Source: Nitrosovibrio sp. Nv6
GTDB taxonomy: Bacteria > Pseudomonadota > Gammaproteobacteria > Burkholderiales > Nitrosomonadaceae
Assembly (NCBI RefSeq): GCF_900110495.1
Contig: NZ_FODX01000007.1
Coordinates: forward strand, 62,001 to 126,000
DNA: 64,000 nt
Reading direction: 5' to 3'
Positions 8,343 through 15,417 of the stretch are shown one piece after another. Below the pieces are notes generated by a model. It worked only from the letters and a program-made list of their open reading frames with translations, did not search any database and was not told where the DNA came from. Both the position numbers and the translations under genes were made by a program. The stretch's first letter is position 1; each line of letters begins with the position of its first letter.

Positions 8343-8472
8343 CGTTTTCAGTATATAGCGGAATACTTATCAACGCAACGAAGGAGCCGTATAAGTCTAA
8401 GTTGCTGTTAAATCGAGGAATATGGTATTGGCAGAATAGAGATCAACAGAGATAAATCCGAGAAACATCCTT

Positions 8473-8518
8473 CTCCTAAGGGGTAGGTCACACGTTCGAT
8501 TCGTGTTCAGGGCGCCAA
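8473..8518 (+). other. att site: tRNA-Arg(CCU) 3' portion, copy 1
   Basis: 46 bp identical to 14287-14332. Read as tRNA it gives the anticodon loop CTCCTAA (anticodon CCU), the 3' anticodon-stem strand, the T arm ACACG-TTCGATT-CGTGT, the acceptor strand TCAGGGC, a G discriminator and encoded CCA. No D arm or 5' acceptor strand precedes it, so it is an attachment-site remnant, not a tRNA gene. It is the junction between the two elements. Confidence 0.85.
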
Positions 8519-8566
8519 ATTGACCCTGTTAAACAAAAAGTTAAAAAATATTTTAATGCGTTAAAC

Positions 8567-8596
8567 TTGGTGAATTGATCTCCGTGCAACTATAGT
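8567..8596 (+). promoter_or_regulatory. Promoter of the HTH gene, overlapping arm-like repeats
   Basis: TTGGTG (8567-8572) and TATAGT (8591-8596) are separated by 18 bp. The -10 hexamer sits between and partly within the two GTGCAAC motifs at 8584 and 8595, so a protein bound there would block transcription. Confidence 0.4.
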
Positions 8597-8601
8597 GCAA
8601 C
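8584..8601. repeat. Paired GTGCAAC motifs at left end of right element
   Basis: GTGCAAC at 8584-8590 and 8595-8601, an 11-bp period. The same pair with the same period occurs at 14138-14155 near the other end of the element. Best read as recombinase arm-type sites. Confidence 0.5.
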
Positions 8602-8636
8602 CTTACAACTCTTTTAACTAGATGAGGAGTTGTAAG
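8602..8636 (+). promoter_or_regulatory. Inverted repeat covering the ribosome site of the HTH gene
   Basis: CTTACAACTC (8602-8611) and GAGTTGTAAG (8627-8636) are perfect complements separated by 15 bp. The ribosome-binding sequence GAGGAG (8624-8629) overlaps the right arm, four bases before which the loop ends and the ATG follows at 8640. It could be an operator for the encoded HTH protein or an RNA hairpin that hides the ribosome site. Confidence 0.45.
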
Positions 8637-8639
8637 AAA

Positions 8640-9030
8640 ATGACTATTCAATTAACAGCACAGCAAGCAAAAACTGCACGTGTCAACGCCCAATTGTCGC
8701 GAGGTCGTGTGGCAAGCGATTTCGGCATCAACCGTTCCTACCTTTGCCAATTCGAGTCAGGCAAGTTACTGTTTGACGATGCAACCCTTAATCGTCTTCG
8801 CGATTATTACTCCAAAACTGATGCAGGGCTTGACTCAGGAGCGCATGTATCTTCCACGCAACGAGGTCATGGGTCTCATGGCCAGAAATTACACCATCAT
8901 TGAAGAGCTCCAAGGTCATGGGGTTGGTCTTGCCAACCACAGCCGAAAAGATAACAAAACTACGGTACGCGACTTCGTGGGACTTCGGTTAAAGCTATTT
9001 GTCGTAACCTCCGCTGGTTTTGCTGTTTAG
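8640..9030 (+). pseudogene. HTH (Xre-like) regulator, frameshifted
   Basis: Start ATG 8640 with GAGGAG about 10 bp upstream. Residues 9-60 (QQAKTARVNAQLSRGRVASD, then GINRSYLCQFESGKLLFDD) form an Xre-like helix-turn-helix. The frame then ends within 25 unnatural-looking, His-rich residues at about 8903. The +1 frame across the same DNA gives a protein-like tail (RNEVMGLMARNYTIIEELQG) ending at 9030, which I take to be the real C-terminus. The shift lies near 8815-8850. A short N-terminal DNA-binding protein may still be made. Divergence from an intact relative would confirm the shift. Confidence 0.55.
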
Positions 9031-9533
9031 AGCTCGAGTTGGTGTTTTCAGGAGGAATATTCGGGACGTTAGGCATATCCTCTATACACTCAGCTACTTA
9101 GCATGTATAAACGTCCATCTCCTTATAGTTTGTACGGGACAAGTAGTGTCCCGTACGGTCCCAGTACCGGCAGTGTGCTTGGAAGCTCCAATGTCGCGTT
9201 GTGATTGATGATGCCCCAAACGTCCCGTTGTCCCATAACAAGCTTTAATAAAACCGTCTACCGCTGCAAACCTCGTTTCAGTGTGTAAGCACATTCAATA
9301 AAGAAAGTCCGACCCGTAGCGGTAAACTCGTGTAATCCGGCCTAAAACTGAGAAGCTTAGATCAGCCCTGAGTAATTAGCGTGCCATCGCTTTTTATAAT
9401 CCGTTAAAAGCCCTCCTTGATTCGCGAAGGACACCTAACCGGTTAATGTTTATAATCTTATCTATTTTAGGCCCCGATTAAGAAGGGTTGATTATGGCTA
9501 TATTTGCCACTAAGTAGTGCTCAGGGAGAGATC
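9031..9533. other. Non-coding stretch upstream of the SIR2 gene, with inverted repeat
   Basis: No convincing gene on either strand. A perfect inverted repeat, GTACGGGACA (9132-9141) and TGTCCCGTAC (9147-9156) with a 5-bp spacer, lies in the middle; it lacks a following T-run, so an operator is more likely than a terminator. A TATAAT hexamer at 9451-9456 could be the -10 of the SIR2 promoter, but no good -35 is present. Another TATAAT lies at 9395-9400. Confidence 0.4.
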
Positions 9534-11513
9534 GTGAAAATAGATGAGATTGCAAAACAATTAAAAGGAAAAAGAAAGAGTGTTTCAGATCTAGTCCGCT
9601 TTATATCTACGCAAACTGAACACAACCCAAATTACACGCTTTTGCTGGGAGCTGGTTGTTCCATAACCTCAGATATAAATTCTGCCATTGACCTTACGCG
9701 ACAATGGCGCAACGAACTTTGCGGGACGATTACTGATATTGAGGAACAGAGGGCTTACTTAAAACAAGAGCATGGCGATTGGTATGACCCGGCTCGTGAA
9801 TATGCATCACTCTTTGAAAAGAAATATGATTTGCAACGACAAAGGCGCATGTTTGTAGAAAAAGAGGTATCGGGAAAGATTCCTTCTCTTGGTTATGCTT
9901 ACTTGACCGCTTTAGTAAATCAAAATTACTTCAACACAATATTTACCACAAATTTTGATGATCTAATTAATGAGGCGTTTTACTTATATTCAGATAAACA
10001 TAAACGACCGATTGTATGTGCGCATGATTCATCAATAAATAGCATAACAGTTACTTCTAAGCGTCCAAAGGTTATTAAGCTCCATGGGGATTATCTATTT
10101 GACGATCTGAAAGCGACTACACGCGAGACGGAGTCGCTAGAGCAAAACATGAAAAGAAAGTTCTCGGAGTTTTCAAAGGATTACGGATTAATTGTCATCG
10201 GGTATTCTGGCGGCGACCGCTCAATAATGGACACTTTGACGTCCTTACTTAAGAGTGATGAGTATTTTAAAAGTGGGATTTATTGGTGCATCAGAAAAGA
10301 TAGCGAAGTTTCGGAGGAGCTAAGAAAATTGTTATGGAAGGAAAAAGTTTATTTTGTCGAAATAGAGGGATTCGATGAATTTTTTGCTGAGTTGTATCAG
10401 ACGATTAATAAGGGCGAGGAATTACCTTTTTCTACAATTTCCATTTCACGTCGTCCTACAGAAATAGTACATCGCCTGCTGAGCATGCAAGGCAAGTTTC
10501 CGACGGAATCACCCATCCTGAAAAAAGCGCATGAACTGCTAATGAAGCAATCTAAAAAAGCCACGCTGATGGAAATGGTGTATCAATCGGAAACGAACGA
10601 GTTCAAAGACGATGAAAAATTCTCAGATGATGAGTTAATTACCCAACTTGAGATACAAAATCTGATTGAGTCGGGAAATTATCAAGAGGCTATTCTTAAA
10701 GGTCGTGCTGCCCTCCGCAACATTATTAATCCTGCTGCCAAGCGGCGAATGCTGACTTTAATTATTCAAGCCAATCGCTATTTAGGGGAATTAAGTGAGG
10801 CTGTTTCTGTGGTCGAGGAATTAATTTTATTCCAGCCTCATAATTCAGCCAACTATCTTCTAAAGTCAGGTCTGTTGTCAGATCGATCACAGAAAATCGC
10901 CTCGGTAGAGAAGGCTATCGAGGTAAACCAGTACTTCGCGAGAAGCTATTATGAAAAAGCCGCGCTATATGTCTCGGAAGCGAGGTCGAGCTATGGAGAT
11001 GATTGTAAGCAAGCAGTTGAGGTAGCTCAGGAAGCGCTAAGAATCGGTCTTTTAAGAGACCCATCAATACATAACCCCTGCTGGGCTTTGAAGTTCAGCT
11101 TAATAAAAGAGTTTCAGAAGGATAAACAGGTACGTGATGCTGAATTAAACAAAATAATTCAGCAACTGTGCGAGATGAATCCTAACTCATCCAAGGTCCT
11201 GACATTAAGACAACAACTGCTTACAGAAGAAGACAGAGCAGAGTTAAACGTATTGCTTGGTGACATTTCTAGGATTAAACAGCGTAGCGACCCGACTCTG
11301 CATGCAGAGCTTGACGTCATTCGCTTGCAAAGCACTGCCACCTGCAATAACACACAGGAAATAGCGCGTGCATTATCATCAGTTGTATCAGAGCATGATC
11401 TGATGAAGAATCATGAGTTAGCGCTGGTTGTGGCCGAACTGACACGTGAAAAACTTGGCCGAGACGACGACGCTGTTACATTTAATGGAAAATTGTCTCA
11501 AGGCTGGGTTTGA
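9534..11513 (+). CDS. SIR2-domain protein, candidate anti-phage NADase (N-terminal part, frameshifted)
   Basis: GTG 9534 is chosen because AGGGAG lies 5 bp upstream; a TTG 10 codons earlier has no such site. The N-terminal 250 residues are a SIR2-like NAD-binding domain: GAGCS (39-43), TTNFDDLI with Asn140 and Asp142, His184 in KLHGDY, and GYSGGD (223-228). Stand-alone bacterial SIR2 proteins of this branch (for example DSR and SIR2-HerA types) deplete NAD+ on phage infection; the assignment of that role here is inference. From about residue 370 the protein is a helical tetratricopeptide-like solenoid that could sense a phage component. The frame ends at 11513, but the solenoid continues in the +1 frame to 12150, so the gene is split by one frameshift between about 11440 and 11513. 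It is AT-richer than the core genes, as expected of acquired cargo. Confidence 0.8.
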   Translation: MKIDEIAKQLKGKRKSVSDLVRFISTQTEHNPNYTLLLGAGCSITSDINSAIDLTRQWRNELCGTITDIEEQRAYLKQEHGDWYDPAREYASLFEKKYDLQRQRRMFVEKEVSGKIPSLGYAYLTALVNQNYFNTIFTTNFDDLINEAFYLYSDKHKRPIVCAHDSSINSITVTSKRPKVIKLHGDYLFDDLKATTRETESLEQNMKRKFSEFSKDYGLIVIGYSGGDRSIMDTLTSLLKSDEYFKSGIYWCIRKDSEVSEELRKLLWKEKVYFVEIEGFDEFFAELYQTINKGEELPFSTISISRRPTEIVHRLLSMQGKFPTESPILKKAHELLMKQSKKATLMEMVYQSETNEFKDDEKFSDDELITQLEIQNLIESGNYQEAILKGRAALRNIINPAAKRRMLTLIIQANRYLGELSEAVSVVEELILFQPHNSANYLLKSGLLSDRSQKIASVEKAIEVNQYFARSYYEKAALYVSEARSSYGDDCKQAVEVAQEALRIGLLRDPSIHNPCWALKFSLIKEFQKDKQVRDAELNKIIQQLCEMNPNSSKVLTLRQQLLTEEDRAELNVLLGDISRIKQRSDPTLHAELDVIRLQSTATCNNTQEIARALSSVVSEHDLMKNHELALVVAELTREKLGRDDDAVTFNGKLSQGWV

Positions 11514-12150
11514 TGCGAACGTTGCGCGATGTTTAATTGAAACATTAACTGACCTTGGAAGACGGACAGAAGCCGAAGAGGCATTCAAAAAATGGCGCCA
11601 TCGCCTATCTCTAAGGGTGTCGGTTCAGTTGCACATTAACATCCTTGAAGAACGGAAAAACTTCGATGGCATGTTAAACGAACTAAGGAAGTCCGCCCCT
11701 TTTTTCGACAGTCATAATAACCATCTGATGTACGTGATGCTAAGGATGGGAGCTTATGAAGAAGTCAAAAAATTTGGGAAAGAGATACTCACATCTATTA
11801 ATTTTTCTCCAGAGGCAGGGGCTGAAATAATAAATTATGAGCTCGCATGCAAGAGATTGGGCTCGAAAGTAAAGGTTGACCGACTTGAAAAAGTATTGCA
11901 ATTTACTAGTGCTTTTTCAACGAAGGCGGCCGTGTACGCACTTTTGGATAATAAAAAAGAGATGATCGAAAACATAAAAAAAGAAATGAAAAGGGATAAA
12001 ACATTTAGATTTCTGGCAGCCCGCTGGCCAGTATTTGATACAGTAAGAACGATGCCAGATTTCTCGCAAGCAATAAGTCTGAGTACTCCGACCCCAACAA
12101 ATGCACCCTTGACCGCAGAAAATGTAATTAAAATAAGTGCGAATGTGTGA
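11446..12150 (+). pseudogene. C-terminal solenoid continuation of the SIR2 protein (+1 frame)
   Basis: The frame is open from a GTG at 11446 and adds about 220 residues of the same helical-repeat character (LMENCLKAGFDANVARCLIE, then TDLGRRTEAEEAFKKW). It overlaps the SIR2 frame by 68 bp. No ribosome site precedes its GTG or the ATG at 11485, so independent translation is unlikely. Joined with the upstream frame it gives a protein of about 870 residues. The change corresponds to one extra base or two lost bases. A sequencing error, a real mutation or programmed slippage cannot be told apart here; I see no canonical slippery heptamer. Confidence 0.65.
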
Positions 12151-12242
12151 TACGCAATTTCTAACCCTTACGCTACCTGATCAATAATAAATTTTATTCT
12201 ATGTAATACTCATTTAATTTCTATATGTTGTTCTCGCATACG

Positions 12243-12741
12243 CTAATCGGTTTCTAAAATTTCCTCCTTTACCGCATAAAATCTTTGCCGCCTGGATTGT
12301 CCCGACAATAGGTGTTTACTTTTAATGCGGTTAGGGTCATCTACTATTAATAGATGCCGTTTTTTCAGTTCCAGTGCCACCTGCTGTGTTTGGAATTCAC
12401 CGCATGGCTTCCTTGAAGCCGACATCATTGAAAAGAAACAAATCCTTATGTCTATAGCCTGCGCAGTCTCGAATCAGCGAATCGTGACTTCTGCTGGAAT
12501 CGAATCGTGACATACCGTGTTTTTGTATGAACTCGCGCACGTTTCTTACTCCCCTATCGGCGTCGCTCAGATAGCTAGCATCATCTAGCCATGCCTTCCA
12601 AACGCTTAAAATTGCTTCGTCAATCTCTTTTATACTGAAGGGAAGTATTTCAAACTCCACTCCAAGTATTCCCGCACTTTTCACAAGCGCAAAACGTTGT
12701 AAAGCACGTTCTTGTAACGCTGTTAATCCTCTTTTCGGGCC
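12243..12741 (-). pseudogene. DUF927-type primase/helicase, C-terminal remnant, frameshifted
   Basis: Two minus-strand frames, from 12741 to 12397 and 12428 to 12243, join as ...KDLFLFNDVGFKEAM / CGEFQTQQVALELKKRHLL. The combined 150 residues match what I recall of the C-terminus of DUF927 proteins: the RFALVKSAG helix, then a VREFIQKHGMSRF segment and a basic LLSGQSRRQRFYAV tail. DUF927 proteins are phage and island DNA-primase-associated helicases of 500-900 residues, so most of the gene, including the ATPase part, is gone. A TGA sits in frame immediately upstream of the remnant. It is evidence that the right element once had a replication module. Confidence 0.6.
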
Positions 12742-12911
12742 TCATTCTCCTTATTTAGGTCAAAATATATTAGTCCTACCTTTAAGAGTCTATCGGCTAC
12801 GGGGCTATTGGAATTTGGTGCAATGTCCTGTTGACTTGCTATTTCAGACGCCTCTTTAAACAATTCAAGAGGAGTTTTGATACGATCGGGCTTTCTCAAA
12901 TTATCACTCAC
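12723..12911 (-). CDS. Small hypothetical protein (62 aa) after the integrase pseudogene
   Basis: GTG 12911 begins 3 bp after the stop of the integrase frame (12915). The product is acidic and helical (KTPLELFKEASEIASQQ). No family recognised. It overlaps the truncated end of the DUF927 remnant by 19 bp, so it may itself be a by-product of the deletion. Low confidence that it is a functional gene. Confidence 0.3.
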   Translation of the reverse strand: MSDNLRKPDRIKTPLELFKEASEIASQQDIAPNSNSPVADRLLKVGLIYFDLNKENEARKED

Positions 12912-12914
12912 TGT

Positions 12915-14058
12915 CTACTCTGTAACAGGCCTAGTTGCCTTCGGAAACATCGCTAGCGCTGCCGCATTCACGGCTTGACGTACAGGGTCCAGATTCAGCC
13001 GTGCATATATCAACGTAGCTTCCTGACTCTTATGCCCAAGGTCTTTCCGATCATTTGAAGGCTTGCGCCCTGTGCTGCCATAAAACTGCCAAACGTACGA
13101 CGCAAATCATGCATTCGTAGATTCTCGATCTCAGCATGTTTTAACAATGAAGCCCACGCTTTTTTAGGTTCCTCAATGTGTCCGCTTTTACTCGTTCCCG
13201 AGAATACCCACTCCCCCTTTTCTACCTTACACCTATGGTTAAGTATCTCTAGAGCAGGGCTAGTAAGTGCCACCTGATAGGGCTCTCCATTTTTTGTATC
13301 AGGTACACGCCAAATGGCTGCGCTCAGATTTATATCCGCCCACCGCATTTCCGCAACATTACTCTTTCTGGCACCCGTAGCGAGAAGCATCATAAAAAAA
13401 TCACGCATTGTTGCACTTTCCAGTTTGTGCAAGGCTGTAAGGAAACGCTCTAGCTCGTCGCCGTATAGAAACCGGTCTCTCGATACCTCTGGATACTTCG
13501 GAATGTTGGCTGTGGGATTGGTATCTTTAAATAACTCCCAATCAATGGCGCGGTTGAACATGGCGCGTAACAAAGCAAGCGTGATGTTTGCTGTAGCAGG
13601 GCTTATGGTTTTCGCGAGCTTGGCAATATATACCTGTACATCGCTGCGCTTGATTTCGGATAACTTTCGATTGTTCCATTCGGAAAGGTACCTGCGATAG
13701 TTGTTTTCGGCATTCTCAGGTTTCCTGTTGCGCGTTCTCGCGTGTCTATCCATATAGATCACGTGCAATTCGCCCAAGGTTAACTCTGAGCGCCGCTGGC
13801 GTTTCACATCATTCCGATTCTTCCCGGCATCCAGTTCGCTATTGATCTGGTCTGCTCGATTGTGGTATCAGGATAGCGTCCGATTAAAATGCGTTCAGTC
13901 TTCCCTTGATGTTTTCTGAGAACATAGAAGGTCTTGGTACGCGCGGCCACCATGACGCAAAGCCCGCGAGCCTTATGATCGTAGTAGACTACTCGTGGAG
14001 CAGATGAGTCATTTGCCAGCGCATCCAGGCTGGCTTTGGTAAATCGAATTCGGTTCAT
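12915..14058 (-). pseudogene. int: Tyrosine recombinase of the right element, two frameshifts
   Basis: Three frames make one integrase. Segment 1 (from ATG 14058) carries the N-terminal arm-binding domain up to GRYPDTTIEQ. A shift near 13845-13865 leads into segment 2 (13807-13010), with the core-binding domain and catalytic Arg in LATGARKSN and His-x-x-Arg in HDLRRTFGS. A second shift near 13035 leads into segment 3, which holds GHKSQEATLIYARLNLDPV with the last catalytic His and the nucleophile Tyr, and a stop at 12915. Both shifts act like one lost base. As read, the protein lacks its nucleophile and cannot be active. The gene starts 229 bp from the att core at 14287. Confidence 0.85.
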
Positions 14059-14080
14059 ATGCTTCCATTGTTCAGGCGCG

Positions 14081-14189
14081 GTTGCACAGTTCTAAGCAAT
14101 TTAGTTAAAACGCCTGAAAGTAAAGAGTTGTTCTTCTGTGCAACCATAGTGCAACCTTTTTGCGGAAACTGAAGCTATTTCCGTGCAAC
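14081..14189. repeat. GTGCAAC motifs at right end of right element
   Basis: Direct copies at 14138-14144, 14149-14155 and 14183-14189 and an inverted copy at 14081-14087, all between the integrase start (14058) and the att core (14287). The first two direct copies keep the 11-bp period seen at 8584 and 8595. Probable arm-type sites for the element's recombinase. The rest of 14059-14286 holds no gene. Confidence 0.5.
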
Positions 14190-14286
14190 AAGGTGAAACG
14201 AAGATTGTCAGTAACTAGCTGTTGTGTATAGCTTGAGGAAGGAAGATATAAAGAGGAAAAATTTGAGGAAAGCGTGCGCCAACTAA

Positions 14287-14332
14287 CTCCTAAGGGGTAG
14301 GTCACACGTTCGATTCGTGTTCAGGGCGCCAA
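14287..14332 (+). other. att site: tRNA-Arg(CCU) 3' portion, copy 2
   Basis: Identical over 46 bp to 8473-8518 and again without a tRNA 5' half. Because it is the outermost copy on the tRNA 3' side, it should be the original chromosomal 3' end of the tRNA-Arg gene, displaced from its 5' half by the insertions. The hairpin just downstream fits a tRNA terminator. Confidence 0.85.
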
Positions 14333-14337
14333 TCAAG

Positions 14338-14365
14338 ACTCAGCCGGAACCGCGGCTTTCTGAGT
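14338..14365 (+). terminator. Hairpin after the displaced tRNA-Arg 3' end
   Basis: ACTCAG (14338-14343) pairs with CTGAGT (14360-14365), and CCG (14344-14346) with CGG inside, leaving a small bulge. No long T-run follows, so it is a weak candidate. Confidence 0.3.
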
Positions 14366-14437
14366 TATCTCTACATTCTCTCAAGTGCCGTGTTCTCCAG
14401 TTGACGTGCTCTGTGTAAAGATCCTGACCTGGGTCAT

Positions 14438-15040
14438 CTAGTCTGGCCTTAGCAACAATTTAGGGACGATCTCGAGGATGCCGGCAGCCGTCAATACTTC
14501 CTCGCGGCTCATGCTCGCCACAGTATGACGCCAGTTTTCCATCCACCGGGATCGCGTAAAGTCGACGGACAAATGACCATTATCGATCAGCCAGACCAGT
14601 TTTCGGATAACATCCTGAATCCGTGGCGTCCCACCGGGAATATCAAAATAATGCAGCACCAGCTTCCCACGATTGGCGCAGAAGTGGATTTCCTTGAATG
14701 TACGAAGCGCGAGGATCATATAGTCGATTAGCGATTGCCAATAGATGTCGTCGTATTTTTTCCAGGATGGAATCATGAAGCGGTTATAGGCCGAATTGCA
14801 TTTTCCCTTCTGTGGCAGATCGCGCTCGAGCAGGACCTGCACAGGCAGGAGTTGGTCTTCCGCGATTTGCGACAGAACGACATGCAAGCGTTCCCGCTGC
14901 TGGACTCTTACAATTTTTTCGATTTGCTCAAGCAGGCGGCCTTGTCCCGGTTCATGGCTCACCGTTTCCAGAATATCCTGAAAGGTCAAATAAGACCGAG
15001 GATGGTCTGCCTGTGCCGCTGAATCAGAATGTGCGTTCAT
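14438..15040 (-). CDS. Hypothetical protein (200 aa), chromosomal flank
   Basis: Start ATG 15040, chosen over an ATG four codons earlier because GGAGG lies 7 bp upstream of it. The protein is soluble, mostly helical, with several Trp and aromatic residues (MIPSWKKYDDIYWQSLIDYM) and no recognisable catalytic motif or export signal. I do not know the family. It is the first gene past the right att site, transcribed toward it, so it is the first probable core-chromosome gene. Upstream lies a 377-bp gap holding a phased GGTRACG cluster that could regulate it or the divergent trhA-like gene. Confidence 0.55.
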   Translation of the reverse strand: MNAHSDSAAQADHPRSYLTFQDILETVSHEPGQGRLLEQIEKIVRVQQRERLHVVLSQIAEDQLLPVQVLLERDLPQKGKCNSAYNRFMIPSWKKYDDIYWQSLIDYMILALRTFKEIHFCANRGKLVLHYFDIPGGTPRIQDVIRKLVWLIDNGHLSVDFTRSRWMENWRHTVASMSREEVLTAAGILEIVPKLLLRPD

Positions 15041-15192
15041 GTGCACCTCCACAATGGTTTGACGAGTCGCGCAGATAGATTGATATTGAATATTAGTATC
15101 GTGGATTGCATTACGCAGGGAATCTTGCCGCCCTGCTTACGCGATTACACCAAAGTTGCACAGACAACAGAAAAGCCTTGCCGCCCGGCTGA

Positions 15193-15228
15193 GGTAACGT
15201 TACGGTAACGGGTGACGTAACGGTGACG
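15193..15228. repeat. Phased GGTRACG cluster between two divergent genes
   Basis: GGTAACG at 15193-15199 and 15204-15210, then GGTGACG at 15211-15217 and 15222-15228; steps are 11, 7 and 11 bp. The block lies in the 377-bp gap between the divergent genes starting at 15040 and 15418. The spacing suggests paired binding of a regulator on one face of the helix. Confidence 0.45.
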
Positions 15229-15417
15229 CTTCCAGATACAGAGGCAGATGAAGATAGGAAGAAAGCTACCGCACCCCCCTGATTTTCACGTCACCAACAA
15301 ACTCCAGGCCCAGATGGTGCAAAGCTAATTGCATGTCAAGAGTGTCAACCTTGGGTACAATCTTAATACGTCAGAATTTAGGACATTGCCGAAAGCGTGC
15401 AACAGAGAGGAACTGGC

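Larger units (their letters stand above)
1..8518. mobile_element. Left integrated element (partial, runs off window start)
   Basis: The right boundary is the tRNA-Arg 3'-end repeat at 8473-8518. The tyrosine recombinase gene ends up next to it, with its start codon 162 bp away, which is usual for tRNA-integrated islands. All genes from 1 to 8311 lie on the minus strand. Cargo seen: AlpA-like DNA-binding protein, RepA-like ATPase, several small coupled ORFs, phage polyvalent-protein remnants and a lipase-like protein. No capsid, tail or conjugation genes are visible inside the window, so I cannot say whether it is a prophage, an integrative plasmid or a mobilizable island. The left end lies outside the window. 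Confidence 0.75.
8519..14332. mobile_element. Right integrated element, degraded, carrying a SIR2 gene
   Basis: The element is bounded by identical 46-bp copies of a tRNA-Arg 3' end at 8473-8518 and 14287-14332, and contains its own (broken) tyrosine recombinase at the right end. Paired GTGCAAC motifs spaced 11 bp apart occur near both ends (8584-8601 and 14138-14155), as expected of recombinase arm sites. Gene order is HTH pseudogene, SIR2 gene (plus strand), then DUF927 remnant, small ORF and integrase pseudogene (minus strand). Several genes carry frameshifts, so the element is probably immobile unless the integrase of the neighbouring element acts on the shared att core. Confidence 0.8.

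Noticed and set aside
8473..8518. A complete tRNA-Arg gene at either att copy
   Set aside because: Neither copy is preceded by a D arm or a GCCCTGA acceptor strand that would pair with TCAGGGC.
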